Positions 18,987 to 27,982 are shown, counted from the stretch's first letter. The stretch is DNA of 64,000 nt from Zoogloea oleivorans (GCF_008107625.1 NZ_SDKK01000009.1:43591-107590), one strand, 5' to 3'. Program-made: numbers and translations. Notes: a model not told the origin generated them from the letters alone.

Positions 18987-19295
18987 ATGCCCCACCAACG
19001 ACTTGCCAGCGACATCGGACAGACCTGCCGCATCGCCCTTCCGTCCTATCCCGGCAGCGGAGCCACCTGGTACGTGGATTCAGCCCACGCACCAATCCGC
19101 ATCACCCTCGAAGAGACCCTGCCGGAGGCCGGCCGGCTCCGGGCGGGCAGTCAGGTTTTTGCGCTCATCGGTGACATTGCCGGCGATTACGAACTGCGCT
19201 TCGTCCTCAAGCGCGCCTGGCACAAGGAGATCCGCAACAGCCGCCGGATTGTCCTGCAAGTGCGCCAGGCCACCCTTGGCGGCGGCGGTCACTGA
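18987..19295 (+). CDS. Small chagasin-like (inhibitor I42 family-like) protein
   Basis: 102 aa protein, not certain in function. It resembles the immunoglobulin-like cysteine peptidase inhibitors of MEROPS family I42. A GSGATWYVD segment takes the place of the NPTTGxxW loop, GSQVFALIGDIAGDYELRFV the central GxxG...F strand pair, and LKRAWHKE replaces the RPW loop. No signal peptide is evident, so a cytoplasmic role is possible. It is embedded between cobU and cobT on the same strand, behind a (CAA)7 tract and with no clear ribosome-binding site. A role in cobalamin metabolism is unproven; it could be a passenger. Confidence 0.5.
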   Translation: MPHQRLASDIGQTCRIALPSYPGSGATWYVDSAHAPIRITLEETLPEAGRLRAGSQVFALIGDIAGDYELRFVLKRAWHKEIRNSRRIVLQVRQATLGGGGH

Positions 19296-19377
19296 AGACA
19301 GCGGCGCGGCGGCGCTTGATGTAAACGCCGCCGCGCCCTAGCATCCGCGGCCTCTACCCCGCCCACAGATGCGCGCC

Positions 19378-20412
19378 ATGACCTACGCAATCGTCCGTCC
19401 CGACCAGACCCTCGCTGCAGCCCTCCAGCAGCGCATCGACACCAAGACCAAGCCCCTCGGCGCCCTCGGCCGCCTGGAATCGCTGGCCAAACAGATCGGC
19501 CTGATCCAGCAAACCGTGGCCCCCGAACTGCGCCGGCCGCACATGCTGGTGTTTGCCGGCGACCACGGCGCAGCCAAGGCCGGCGTGTCCGCCTACCCCC
19601 AGGACGTGACCTGGCAGATGGTCGAGAATTTCCTTGCCGGCGGCGCTGCCATCAACGTTTTTGCACGCCAGATGGGCATGGACCTGTCGGTGGTGGATGC
19701 CGGCGTCGCCCATGATTTCGGCACCCGACCCGGCCTGATCGACGCCAAGATCGCCCCCGGCACCGCCAACTACCTCGAAACCCCGGCCATGGACGCCGCC
19801 CAGCGCGATGCCGCCATCGCCCGTGGCCGTGAACTGGCCCGCACGCTGGCCAGCCAGGGCTGCAACGTGATCGGCTTTGGCGAAATGGGTATCGGCAACA
19901 CCGCCGCCGCCTCCCTGCTCACCCATTGCCTGACCTGCGCCGAGCTCGACGTCGTGATCGGCCGCGGCACTGGCCTCGACGACGCCGGCCTGGCCCGCAA
20001 GCGCGAACTGCTGTCCCGCGCCGTAACCCGCGGCGGGCGCCTGTCCGAGCCCCTCGCCGCCCTTGCCGAATACGGCGGCTTCGAGATCGCCATGATGGCC
20101 GGCGCCATGCTCGGCGGCGCAGAAGCCGGCATGCTGCTGCTCATCGACGGCTTCATCGTCACCAGCGCCCTGCTGGTGGCCTACAGCCTCGCCCCCGCCA
20201 TCCTCGACTACTGCGTCTTCGCCCATCGCTCCGACGAGGCTGGCCACCGGGTTCAGCTCGCCCACCTCAACGTCGAACCGCTGGTCCAGCTCGACCTGCG
20301 CCTGGGCGAGGGCACCGGCGCTGCGCTGGTTTACCCGCTGGTGCAGGCAGCGGTCAATTTCCTCAACCAGATGGCCAGCTTCGAGTCGGCCGGCGTGGCT
20401 GGCAAGGCGTGA
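19378..20412 (+). CDS. cobT: Nicotinate-nucleotide--dimethylbenzimidazole phosphoribosyltransferase
   Basis: Transfers phosphoribose from nicotinate mononucleotide to 5,6-dimethylbenzimidazole, giving alpha-ribazole phosphate, the lower ligand of B12. The 344 aa protein carries [18 protein letters not shown], the glycine-rich [14 protein letters not shown] motif and, near the C-terminus, the [13 protein letters not shown] segment with the catalytic Glu. Length agrees with CobT (about 350 aa). The ATG at 19378 matches family starts; an ATG at 19369 would add three residues. It overlaps or abuts cobS (GTGA at 20409). Confidence 0.94.
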   Translation: MTYAIVRPDQTLAAALQQRIDTKTKPLGALGRLESLAKQIGLIQQTVAPELRRPHMLVFAGDHGAAKAGVSAYPQDVTWQMVENFLAGGAAINVFARQMGMDLSVVDAGVAHDFGTRPGLIDAKIAPGTANYLETPAMDAAQRDAAIARGRELARTLASQGCNVIGFGEMGIGNTAAASLLTHCLTCAELDVVIGRGTGLDDAGLARKRELLSRAVTRGGRLSEPLAALAEYGGFEIAMMAGAMLGGAEAGMLLLIDGFIVTSALLVAYSLAPAILDYCVFAHRSDEAGHRVQLAHLNVEPLVQLDLRLGEGTGAALVYPLVQAAVNFLNQMASFESAGVAGKA

Positions 20413-20432
20413 GCAGAACGCCGCTCACCACC

Positions 20433-21206
20433 ATGATCCGCACCCAGATCGAGCTGTTGTTCATCGCCCTCGGCTTCTTCACACGCCTGCCAATTCCCGG
20501 CTGGGTCGCGTTTTCGCCGGACAAGCTCGGCCAGGCGGCGCGGTTCCTGCCGCTGGTGGGCTGGATCATCGGGCTGATCGGGGCGACGGTGTACTGGCTG
20601 GCCGTGCAGGTTCTGCCCGTCGATCTGGCGCTCGTCCTCTCGATGGCGGCCACCATCCGCGCCACCGGCGCCTTCCACGAGGACGGCTGGGCCGACACCT
20701 GCGACGGGCTCGGCGGCGGGTGGACCAAGGCCCAGGTGCTGGCCATCATGAAGGACTCGCGGATCGGCAGCTACGGCGCCATCGGGCTGGTCCTGGTACT
20801 GCTCGCCAAATACCTGGCGCTGGCGAATCTCGCAGCCGGCGACGATTACCCGGTGATCGCCGCCCTGCTGGTCGCCCATTCCCTGTCGCGCCTCGCCGCA
20901 GTCAGCCTGATGGCGGTACTCGACTACGCCCGCGCCGACGACAGCGCCAAATCGGCCTCCGTCGCGCGCCGCCCGACGAGTGCCGAACTCGGCCTGGCGA
21001 CCCTCGCCGGCATCCTCCCGCTGCTGCTGCTCAACCCCCGGGAAGCCCTGACGGCGCTGGTGCTGACCGCCATCGTGATCGTCTGGGCGATACGCACTTT
21101 CGCCCGCCGCCTCGGCGGCTACACCGGCGACTGCCTGGGCGCCACCCAGCAGGTCGCCGAACTCGCCATCTACTTCGGGATACTCGCCGCATGGAGCTCT
21201 ACCTGA
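20433..21206 (+). CDS. cobS: Adenosylcobinamide-GDP ribazoletransferase (cobalamin synthase)
   Basis: Polytopic membrane enzyme (257 aa) joining adenosylcobinamide-GDP and alpha-ribazole (phosphate) to make adenosylcobalamin (phosphate). It shows FFTRLPIP near the N-terminus, the catalytic [18 protein letters not shown] motif, [13 protein letters not shown] and the late [13 protein letters not shown] block, all typical of CobS. Start placed at the ATG at 20433; a GTG at 20409 in the same frame overlaps the cobT stop and would add eight residues. The stop overlaps cobC by 16 bases, so translation is coupled. Confidence 0.94.
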   Translation: MIRTQIELLFIALGFFTRLPIPGWVAFSPDKLGQAARFLPLVGWIIGLIGATVYWLAVQVLPVDLALVLSMAATIRATGAFHEDGWADTCDGLGGGWTKAQVLAIMKDSRIGSYGAIGLVLVLLAKYLALANLAAGDDYPVIAALLVAHSLSRLAAVSLMAVLDYARADDSAKSASVARRPTSAELGLATLAGILPLLLLNPREALTALVLTAIVIVWAIRTFARRLGGYTGDCLGATQQVAELAIYFGILAAWSST

Positions 21207-21742
21207 TCCGTCATCCCCGGCCCGATGTACAGCCGGGCACCTGTTACGGCCAGACCGACCTGGGCCTGGCTGAATCCCCTGTCACCGTGGCCGAACGCCT
21301 GCGCCCGCTGCTGCCGCAGGATTTCGCCCTCTACGCCAGCCCGCTGGCCCGCGCGCGACTGCTGGCCGAAGCCCTCGGCACACCGCTGCTCGACCCGCGC
21401 CTGAAGGAAATCCACTTCGGCGAATGGGAAGGCCGCACTTTCGACGACATCGGCAGCGCCATCGACGCGTGGGTCGACGCACCTCTCGACTTTGCCCCGC
21501 CGGGAGGCGAATCGCCGCGCCAGATGGCCGCCCGCGCCCACGATTTCCTCGCCGAACTGCGGGCCGCCAGCCCCGCGCCGGCGGTCGTCATCGTCGCCCA
21601 CGGCGGGCCGCTGCGGGCGCTGGCCGGCCAGCTCCTCGGCCTGCCGCCGGAACACTGGCTGGGGCTCGACTTCGCCTGCGGCGAAGCGTCCCGGCTCGAC
21701 ATCCATGAATGGGGCACGGTGCTGCGCTGGTTTAATCGCTGA
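21191..21742 (+). CDS. cobC: Alpha-ribazole-5'-phosphate phosphatase (histidine phosphatase family)
   Basis: Histidine phosphatase (183 aa) that removes the phosphate from alpha-ribazole phosphate or cobalamin phosphate. The catalytic motif is [11 protein letters not shown], with Arg7-His8; Pro replaces the common Gly or Thr, as in many CobC. The second Arg lies in [15 protein letters not shown], followed by [14 protein letters not shown], and the second His in [12 protein letters not shown]. It ends the + strand cob unit. Just past the stop an imperfect TTAATCG...CGATTAA repeat (21732-21756) is visible but lacks a T-run. Confidence 0.88.
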   Translation: MELYLIRHPRPDVQPGTCYGQTDLGLAESPVTVAERLRPLLPQDFALYASPLARARLLAEALGTPLLDPRLKEIHFGEWEGRTFDDIGSAIDAWVDAPLDFAPPGGESPRQMAARAHDFLAELRAASPAPAVVIVAHGGPLRALAGQLLGLPPEHWLGLDFACGEASRLDIHEWGTVLRWFNR

Positions 21743-21874
21743 TTAAGGTCGATTAACCCCACAAAATCCGACCTGTTTGCGCGGGATACCGCTCGCGCTA
21801 CCAGAACGAACTGATGGACAGCGCAGGGATTCGGGCAGAATCGGGTTTCCCCGGACAGACCGAATCCGCGCGCC

Positions 21875-22396
21875 ATGAACGTCATCTCCTGCACCCACGC
21901 AGCCCACGCCGAGGCGATCCTGGCCATCTTCAACGAAGCCATCGCCACTTCCACCGCCCTTTACGACTACCAGCCGCGCACCGCCGACAGCATGGTCGCG
22001 TGGTTCGCCGCCAAGGCCGCCGGCAACTACCCGGTGATCGGTGCCATCGACGCCGACGGAACCCTCCTCGGCTTCGCCAGCTACGGCCCCTTCCGCGCTT
22101 TTCCAGCCTACAAATACAGCGTCGAGCATTCCATCTACGTACACCGGGAACACCGCGGCCAGGGCCTCGGGCGGGCGCTGCTGGAAAGACTGGTCGAGGC
22201 AGCGCGGGCGCAGGACCTGCACATGCTGGTGGGCGTCATCGACATGGCCAACAGCGGCAGCATTGCGCTGCACGAACAGCTCGGCTTCCGCCATGCCGGC
22301 ACGCTGCAGCAGGCCGGCTTCAAGTTCGGGCGCTGGCTCGATGTGGGCTTCTACCAGCGCATTCTCGACACACCGGGCGCACCCGTGGACGGCTGA
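21875..22396 (+). CDS. GNAT family N-acetyltransferase (phosphinothricin acetyltransferase-like)
   Basis: 173 aa acetyl-CoA dependent N-acetyltransferase of the Pat/YncA type. The acetyl-CoA pyrophosphate loop is YVHREHRGQGLGRALLERL. The preceding SVEHSIYV strand and the following NSGSIALHEQLGFRHAG and KFGRWLDVGFYQR blocks are characteristic of this subgroup, which acts on amino-acid analogues such as methionine sulfoximine. Start at the ATG at 21875. It stands alone between cobC and the hydrolase gene with about 130 bases upstream. Confidence 0.87.
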   Translation: MNVISCTHAAHAEAILAIFNEAIATSTALYDYQPRTADSMVAWFAAKAAGNYPVIGAIDADGTLLGFASYGPFRAFPAYKYSVEHSIYVHREHRGQGLGRALLERLVEAARAQDLHMLVGVIDMANSGSIALHEQLGFRHAGTLQQAGFKFGRWLDVGFYQRILDTPGAPVDG

Positions 22397-22449
22397 CCTT
22401 CCGTGCACGTCATATACTCGGGCTCTCACCTCATTACCCGAGCGATCCC

Positions 22450-23289
22450 ATGGACCACTTCCTCACCGACGATGGCGAAAAACTCCACCTGAAGATTTCC
22501 GGCGAGGGCCCGCCGCTGGTGCTGCTGCACGGCTGGACCTCCACCCACCGGGACTGGAACCCCTTCCTGGAAGCCTTCGAGGCAAAGCATCGGGTTTTTC
22601 GCTGGGACGCCCGCGGCCACGGCGGGCATGCGTTGAAGTCGGCCACCGTGCCCACCGTCGAGCGCATGGCCCGCGACCTGCAAAACCTGCTCGATCACTA
22701 CGGACTCGAGCAGGCCGTGGTGGCCGGCCATTCAATGGGCGCCCTGACCTTGTGGCAATACCTGCGGGATTTCGGCAGCACCCGCCTGTCGCGCCTCGTC
22801 TTCATCGACCAGTCGCCCAAGCTGCTCACCGACGACAGCTGGAAACGCGGCATTTACGGCGATTTCGACCATCGCCGCAACGCGGCCTTCATCGGCGAGC
22901 TGGAGAAGGACTTCGCCGAAACGGTGCTGCGCCTGGCGGCCTTTGGCCACAACGAGCGCTCACGGGCCAAATACCTGGAAAACGGCTCCGGCATCGAGAC
23001 CGCCCGCCAGCGTCTGCGCACCCTCAACCCGCGCCCGCTGATCGACTGCTGGACCAGCCTGACCGCCGCCGACTACCGGGACGTGCTGGCCCGCATCCCC
23101 ATCCCGGCCCTGCTGGTGTACGGCGGCGCGAGCAACTTCTATTCGACCGGTACCGCCGAATACGTACGCGACAGCATTCCCGACGCCCTGCTGCGCATCT
23201 ACGAAGGCGTGGACCACGCCCCCCACTTGTGGGAGCGCGAACGCTTCGTGAAGGACGTGCTGGATTTCATCGACGCCGGGACGACCTGA
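22450..23289 (+). CDS. Alpha/beta hydrolase
   Basis: 279 aa esterase or hydrolase of the alpha/beta fold. Landmarks are the oxyanion segment LVLLHGWTSTHRDW, the nucleophile elbow AGHSMGALTL (catalytic Ser), and the GVDHAPHLWE motif holding the catalytic His near the C-terminus. An Asp candidate lies in the LVFIDQSP region or the later loop. No signal peptide is visible. The ATG at 22450 is the first in frame with homology. Substrate unknown. Confidence 0.85.
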   Translation: MDHFLTDDGEKLHLKISGEGPPLVLLHGWTSTHRDWNPFLEAFEAKHRVFRWDARGHGGHALKSATVPTVERMARDLQNLLDHYGLEQAVVAGHSMGALTLWQYLRDFGSTRLSRLVFIDQSPKLLTDDSWKRGIYGDFDHRRNAAFIGELEKDFAETVLRLAAFGHNERSRAKYLENGSGIETARQRLRTLNPRPLIDCWTSLTAADYRDVLARIPIPALLVYGGASNFYSTGTAEYVRDSIPDALLRIYEGVDHAPHLWERERFVKDVLDFIDAGTT

Positions 23290-23628
23290 ACACAGGGCAA
23301 TCCCTGCACGCCCCGGCACGTAGCCGGATACCGGCTGGCACCGACAAGGGTCGGAAGAAAAGCGCAAAAGAAAGCTGGAAGGCGTGGATGCATGGTCTAG
23401 GATCAGCAATAGGGGATAACACGCTGCAAGGATGGCCGCTTGTCCCATTTTCCGGCCGTAACGGATGAAATCCCGTTAAGCACCCCACCTCCTTCAAGGC
23501 ACTTATCGTAACTTTGGTTAAATGGGTTAATCCGCGTTAAAGCGATACAGAAAGGGAGTGGAAGGCGTGTTACGGTGAAACACACTCCATGGCCGATGGC
23601 ATACAGGCCACCTAAAAAAGAGATTTTC
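23290..23628. other. 339-base intergenic region without a recognisable gene
   Basis: Holds two short hairpins, AGCCGG-ATA-CCGGCT at about 23322-23336 and CCGAC-AAGG-GTCGG shortly after. Neither is followed by a T-run, so terminator function is doubtful. Further on, GTTAA-type elements recur (CCGTTAAG, GGTTAAATGGGTTAATCC, GCGTTAAAG), within which the promoter of the GspC-like gene probably lies. I see no coding signal. Confidence 0.5.
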
Positions 23629-24171
23629 ATGAACGGATTCGATTTCAAACGCCTGCAGAAAATCCTCCTGAGCCTTGGTGTTCTGGTGGTTTCGGTGCTG
23701 TGGATTGGCGAAGAAATGGGGCTGCTGCTGGTGGTCAATCCCTCCACCCCCCAGTTCATCGAACGGCCTCAGGCCGACCCCCCGCTTGGGCTCGTACTGC
23801 AGGGAGTGATCATCGGCAACGACAGCGCACCGGGAGTGGCCATCCTCGCCGAGACCGGCAAGCGTCCCGTGCTGGTGCCCGAAGGCGCCTCCTTCAGTGA
23901 AGACATCCTCGTCGATCGGGTGCTGGCCGACCGGGTCATCCTGCTCCAGCGCAGTACCAGTACCCCCATCGTGCTCCCTCTGGCCCCGATGGCGGGCGGT
24001 GAAACGCCCACGCCTCCCATGACCACCTCCCGCAACGCCCTGTCTGCACAGCGCGACGAACCTCCGCTGCCGCTCAACCGTATCCCGGCCCCCGCCGACG
24101 CTTCCGGTCCGTCGCCCGGACCAGGACTCAGCGGCCCCGCCCTTCCCGGGCCAGTCGCGGCAACGCGCTAG
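23629..24171 (+). CDS. Orphan GspC-like (type II secretion C / HR domain) protein
   Basis: 180 aa inner-membrane-anchored periplasmic protein. One N-terminal membrane helix (ILLSLGVLVVSVLWIG) is followed by a domain like the HR region of GspC: LVLQGVIIGN, then GVAILAETGKRPVLVPEGASF, VDRVLADRVILLQR. The tail after about residue 120 is Pro/Ser/Gly-rich and disordered, without the PDZ domain of full GspC. Start at the ATG at 23629 with AAGAG upstream. No other gsp genes are nearby, so it may assist another envelope system or a type II secretion cluster elsewhere. Confidence 0.6.
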   Translation: MNGFDFKRLQKILLSLGVLVVSVLWIGEEMGLLLVVNPSTPQFIERPQADPPLGLVLQGVIIGNDSAPGVAILAETGKRPVLVPEGASFSEDILVDRVLADRVILLQRSTSTPIVLPLAPMAGGETPTPPMTTSRNALSAQRDEPPLPLNRIPAPADASGPSPGPGLSGPALPGPVAATR

Positions 24172-24254
24172 GCACTACCAGCCGCAAACCCCGCCGCCCT
24201 TGCGCCCGGCGGGCAGGCCCCGCACAATTGGCCGTCATTTCCCGGGGCCACGCC

Positions 24255-24893
24255 ATGCCCGCACCCGCTGCGCATCCGACCCTGCCCGCCGACCTGATCG
24301 CCTGTCACGAGTGCGACCTGCTGCAAACCGAACCGCAACTCGCCCCTGGCGAGACGGCTCGCTGTGCGCGCTGCAAGGCTTTTCTCGCCCGTAACCCGCC
24401 CGACAGCATCGACCGGACCCTGGCGCTGACCCTGTGCGCCGCCATCCTCTACGTGCTGGCCAATGTCTATCCGCTGGTAGGCCTCGAGATGCAAGGCCGC
24501 CGGGTCGAGGTGACGCTGCTCGAAGCCGTACAGGTGCTGTGGCGCGACGGCATGGGACCGGTGGCGGGGCTGGTCTTCGTCACCGCGCTGCTGTTCCCCG
24601 TGCTCGAATTGCTGATGATCCTGCTGGTGCTGGTGCCGCTGCGCCTCGGACGCGTATCGCCCAAGCTGGCAGCCTTTTTCCGGCTGGTGCGCTCGGTCCA
24701 GCCGTGGGGCATGACGGAAGTCTTCCTGCTCGGCATGCTGGTATCGCTGGTCAAGCTGTCGCACCTGGCCAGCGTGATTCTCGGCACCGCCTTCTGGGCC
24801 ATGGCAGCGCTGATCGTCGCCCTCACCCTCGCCGGGCGCGCCTTCGACACGCGCCTGCTGTGGCAGACGCCCCTCGCCGAGGAGCGCCCGTGA
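24255..24893 (+). CDS. pqiA: Paraquat-inducible protein A, first half-size copy
   Basis: 212 aa inner-membrane protein of the PqiA family, partner of MCE protein PqiB in lipid transport between inner and outer membrane. It begins with a zinc-ribbon (CHECDLLQ...CARCKAF) followed by four hydrophobic helices, with the conserved NVYPLVGLEMQG and VKLSHLASV segments. E. coli PqiA has two such modules in one chain; here each is a separate gene. Start at the ATG at 24255 by homology. The stop overlaps the start of the second module gene (GTGA). Confidence 0.85.
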   Translation: MPAPAAHPTLPADLIACHECDLLQTEPQLAPGETARCARCKAFLARNPPDSIDRTLALTLCAAILYVLANVYPLVGLEMQGRRVEVTLLEAVQVLWRDGMGPVAGLVFVTALLFPVLELLMILLVLVPLRLGRVSPKLAAFFRLVRSVQPWGMTEVFLLGMLVSLVKLSHLASVILGTAFWAMAALIVALTLAGRAFDTRLLWQTPLAEERP

Positions 24894-25549
24894 GCACGTC
24901 CCACGCCGCGCCACATCTCACCGCCCGCCAGGCCGGGCTGATGAGTTGCCACATCTGCGGCCAACTCGCCCACCTGCCGGACGGCGACAGCCACCACCTG
25001 CGCTGCCCGCGCTGCAACGCACCGATGCACATGCGCAAACCCGCCAGCATCAGCACCACCTGGGCGCTGATCCTCGCCGCCGTCCTCCTTTATGTTCCCG
25101 CCAACCTGCTGCCAATGATGGTCACCACTTCGCTGCTGGGCAGCCAGGAAGACACCATCATGAGCGGCGTGGTGTTCCTGTGGCAGTCGGGCTCGTGGCC
25201 GCTGGCGGCGGTGGTGTTCTTCGCCAGCGTGATGGTGCCGCTGCTCAAGATCATCGCCCTGATCTACCTCACCGCCTCGGTGCAGCGCCGCTCGCGCCAG
25301 AACCTGTTGCAGCGCACCCGGCTGTACCGCATGGTCGAGTTCGTCGGACGCTGGTCCATGCTCGACATCTACGTGATCACCATCCTGGTGGCCCTGGTGC
25401 ACTTCCAGGGCCTCGCCATCATCCAGGCCGGCCCGGCGGCCGTGGCCTTCGGCGCGGTGGTGGTGCTGACCATGTTCGCCGCCATGAGCTTCGACCCGCG
25501 CCTGATCTGGGACCCTCTAACCGATACCGACGCACCCGACCATGACTGA
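24890..25549 (+). CDS. pqiA: Paraquat-inducible protein A, second half-size copy
   Basis: 219 aa PqiA-module membrane protein with its own zinc-ribbon (CHICGQLA...CPRCNAPM) and four membrane helices; NLLPMMVTTSLLG and VEFVGRWSMLDIYVI are family blocks. The GTG at 24890 is favoured because GAGGAG lies at proper distance and the codon overlaps the previous stop. Its 3' end overlaps the pqiB ATG by eight bases. It likely forms, with the first copy, the membrane base for PqiB. Confidence 0.86.
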   Translation: MSTSHAAPHLTARQAGLMSCHICGQLAHLPDGDSHHLRCPRCNAPMHMRKPASISTTWALILAAVLLYVPANLLPMMVTTSLLGSQEDTIMSGVVFLWQSGSWPLAAVVFFASVMVPLLKIIALIYLTASVQRRSRQNLLQRTRLYRMVEFVGRWSMLDIYVITILVALVHFQGLAIIQAGPAAVAFGAVVVLTMFAAMSFDPRLIWDPLTDTDAPDHD

Positions 25550-27179
25550 ACCCGCTCCCCCCGCCCTGCCCGTCGCCGCCGTGGACAAGCCACGGCGCTT
25601 CCGCATCCCGCTGGTGTGGATCATCCCGCTGGTCGCCGCGCTGATCGGCCTTTTCCTGGCCGCCCGCACCTACTACGAGCAAGGCCCGACCATCACCATC
25701 CACTTCAAAACCGGCGAGGGCCTGGAGCCTGGCAAGACGCGCATCAAATTCAAGGACGTGGATGTCGGCCAGATCACCGGCGTGGCCCTTGACGAGGACG
25801 GCGCCCACGTCATCGCCACCGCCAAGCTGGCCCGGGAGGCGGCCCGGCTGCTGGTGGACGACACGCGCTTCTGGGTGGTCAGCGCCAAGGTTTCGGGCAG
25901 CGCCGTGTCGGGCCTCGACACCCTACTGTCGGGTGCCTACGTGGGCATGGACGCCGGCAAGTCGGCCGAGGAGCGGCACCATTTCACCGGCCTCGAGGCT
26001 GCGCCGATCATCACCTTCGACGTACCCGGTCGCGCCTTCGTGCTGCAGGCGGAAACCCTTGGCTCGGTCGGGGTCGGCACACCGGTGTATTTCCGGCGCA
26101 TTCAGGCCGGCCAGGTCACCGGTTTCAAACTCGGTGAAAACGGCCGGCAACTCGACATCCAGGTCTTCATCAAGAGCCCCTACGACCGTTTCGTGACCAC
26201 CGACAGCCGCTTCTGGAACGCCAGCGGCGTCGACGTGAAACTCAGCGCCGACGGCGTGCAGGTGAATACCGAATCCCTCGCCTCGATCCTCGCCGGCGGA
26301 CTGGCCTTCCAGACACCCGATGGCCCCAACGACGAACCGGCCCCCAAGGACCACCACTTCCGCCTCTTCCCCAACCGGACCGAAGCCCTCAAGCAGCCCC
26401 ACACCACCGTGCAGAACTACCTGCTGCGCTTCACCGAATCGGTGCGCGGGCTGTCGGTGGGTGCGCCGGTGGACTTCCGCGGCATCCAGGTCGGCGAAGT
26501 AACAGCGATCCATCCGGACTTCAACTCCCGCACCACAGAGCTGGGCCTGCTCGTCGAGGTGGCCATCTTCCCGGGGCGCATGCAGGCTCGGCCACGGCCC
26601 AGCAATACAACGTTTTTTGGCAAGGACGCCGGAGACAAGGATTTCCGCGCCTTTATCGACAAACTGATCGCCAATGGCCTGCGCAGCCAGCTGCGCAGCG
26701 GCAATCTGGTGACCGGCCAGCTCTACGTGGCGCTCGATTTCTTCCCCGGCGCCAAGCCGGCCAAGGCCGACTGGAGCCAGACCCCGCCGGCGCTCCCCAC
26801 CCAGCGCGGCAGCCTCGACGAACTACAGACCACGCTGCTGCGCATCGTCGCCAGGCTCGACAAGCTGCCGCTCGACGAAATCGGCCAGGACACCCGCAAG
26901 GCCATCGTCGGCCTCGGCCGGACCATCGACGAGGCCGAAGGCCTGGTCAAGCGCCTGGACGGTCTGGCCAGCGGCGATGTGCGCAACACCGTGGTGGAAG
27001 CCCGCGCCGCCATCGCCGACACCCGCAAGCTGCTGGCCAGCGATGCGCCCCTGCAGCAGGACCTGCGCGCCAGCCTGCAGGAACTGTCCCGCGCCGCCCA
27101 GGCCCTGCGCCACCTGGCCGACACCCTCGACCGACATCCCGAAGCGCTGCTGCGCGGCAAACCCGAGGACAAACCCTGA
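25542..27179 (+). CDS. pqiB: MCE-domain intermembrane lipid transport protein PqiB
   Basis: 545 aa protein anchored by one N-terminal helix (PLVWIIPLVAALIGLFLAA). Three MCE repeats follow, recognisable by GxxVxFRGxxVG-like segments: KTRIKFKDVDVGQITG, GTPVYFRRIQAGQVTG and GAPVDFRGIQVGEVTA. The C-terminal third is a predicted long alpha-helical region (from about residue 430), which in E. coli PqiB builds a needle spanning the periplasm. Overlaps the upstream pqiA and the downstream pqiC (ATGA at 27176-27179), so all four genes form one operon. Confidence 0.92.
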   Translation: MTEPAPPALPVAAVDKPRRFRIPLVWIIPLVAALIGLFLAARTYYEQGPTITIHFKTGEGLEPGKTRIKFKDVDVGQITGVALDEDGAHVIATAKLAREAARLLVDDTRFWVVSAKVSGSAVSGLDTLLSGAYVGMDAGKSAEERHHFTGLEAAPIITFDVPGRAFVLQAETLGSVGVGTPVYFRRIQAGQVTGFKLGENGRQLDIQVFIKSPYDRFVTTDSRFWNASGVDVKLSADGVQVNTESLASILAGGLAFQTPDGPNDEPAPKDHHFRLFPNRTEALKQPHTTVQNYLLRFTESVRGLSVGAPVDFRGIQVGEVTAIHPDFNSRTTELGLLVEVAIFPGRMQARPRPSNTTFFGKDAGDKDFRAFIDKLIANGLRSQLRSGNLVTGQLYVALDFFPGAKPAKADWSQTPPALPTQRGSLDELQTTLLRIVARLDKLPLDEIGQDTRKAIVGLGRTIDEAEGLVKRLDGLASGDVRNTVVEARAAIADTRKLLASDAPLQQDLRASLQELSRAAQALRHLADTLDRHPEALLRGKPEDKP

Positions 27180-27748
27180 TGCGTCGTCTCCTGAGCACCT
27201 TCGCCCTGATCGGCCTGCTGGCCGGCTGCGGCACCACCCCGCCCGTCCTCAACTACACTCTCGGCCCGCTGTCTGCCGGGCCGGCAAGCTCGCTGCCGAC
27301 ACTGACCGGTGCCAGCCTGGTGGTCGGCCCGGTGGGTGTGCCGGCCGCCATCGACCGCCTGCACATGGTTCGCCTGCTCGACGACAGCCGCGCCGACGTG
27401 TCCGACAGCCACCGCTGGGCGGCCCCGCTGAAGACTGAAATCGCCCGCCGCGTGGCGGTTGAACTGGCCCGCCGCACGCCCTACAGCCGCGCCGTGGCGT
27501 GGCCGCAGGCGAGCATCGCCGAACCCGACCTGAGCCTGCCCATCGACGTCCAGCGCTTCGACGCCGACGGCTTCGAGCGGGTCACGCTGGAAGCCGTATG
27601 GACCCTCCGCAAGGCCGGCAAAGACGTGACCAGCCGCCGCTTCGCCGCCACCGAGCAACTCGCCGCCCCCACCTGGGAAGCCCTCGCCACTGCCCACGGA
27701 CGCCTGGTGGACGCCCTCGCCCGGGACATCGCCGGAGCACTGCCGTAG
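27179..27748 (+). CDS. pqiC: PqiC-like outer-membrane lipoprotein (transport auxiliary component)
   Basis: 189 aa lipoprotein with signal and lipobox LLAGC (Cys17), matching the ABC-type transport auxiliary lipoprotein family. Features include LNYTLGPL after the lipobox, the VVGPVGVPAAIDRLHMV segment, and RWAAPLKTEIARRVAVEL. It is thought to dock the PqiB needle at the outer membrane. ATG directly overlaps the pqiB stop. It ends the operon; no terminator hairpin is evident behind it. Confidence 0.88.
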   Translation: MRRLLSTFALIGLLAGCGTTPPVLNYTLGPLSAGPASSLPTLTGASLVVGPVGVPAAIDRLHMVRLLDDSRADVSDSHRWAAPLKTEIARRVAVELARRTPYSRAVAWPQASIAEPDLSLPIDVQRFDADGFERVTLEAVWTLRKAGKDVTSRRFAATEQLAAPTWEALATAHGRLVDALARDIAGALP

Positions 27749-27854
27749 GTTTCTGTGTCCCCCTCCCAACGGCTTGAAACGTCCTGGCAACAGGCTGAAC
27801 ACCCGGCGACCAGCTCCCGTTAAATCCCTAACGGCATTTATTTATGACAAAACA

Positions 27855-27882
27855 TTGACTATCGTCGACCGATCGATAGAAT
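27855..27882 (+). promoter_or_regulatory. Predicted sigma-70 promoter for the small lipoprotein gene
   Basis: TTGACT (27855-27860) and TAGAAT (27877-27882) are separated by 16 bases, in a distinctly AT-richer stretch about 100 bases before the ATG at 27983. It is one of the best matches to a housekeeping promoter in the window. Confidence 0.55.
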
Positions 27883-27900
27883 TCATCCTTTTGTCATTTA

Positions 27901-27921
27901 GTTTATGTTTTTAGCATAAAC
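27901..27921. promoter_or_regulatory. 7-bp inverted repeat downstream of the predicted promoter
   Basis: GTTTATG and CATAAAC flank a TTTTTAG centre, positioned about 20 bases past the -10 element. It may be an operator or a 5' leader hairpin; function not known. Confidence 0.4.
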
Positions 27922-27982
27922 GGGGTCGACTGAGATTAGCCTTTTGGCACAGGAAGATCCTGAACGGGGATTGGTCAATAAA

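Noticed and set aside
21732-21756. TTAATCG...CGATTAA inverted repeat at the end of cobC
   Set aside because: Partly within the coding sequence, long loop and no T-run; kept only as a note in the cobC entry.
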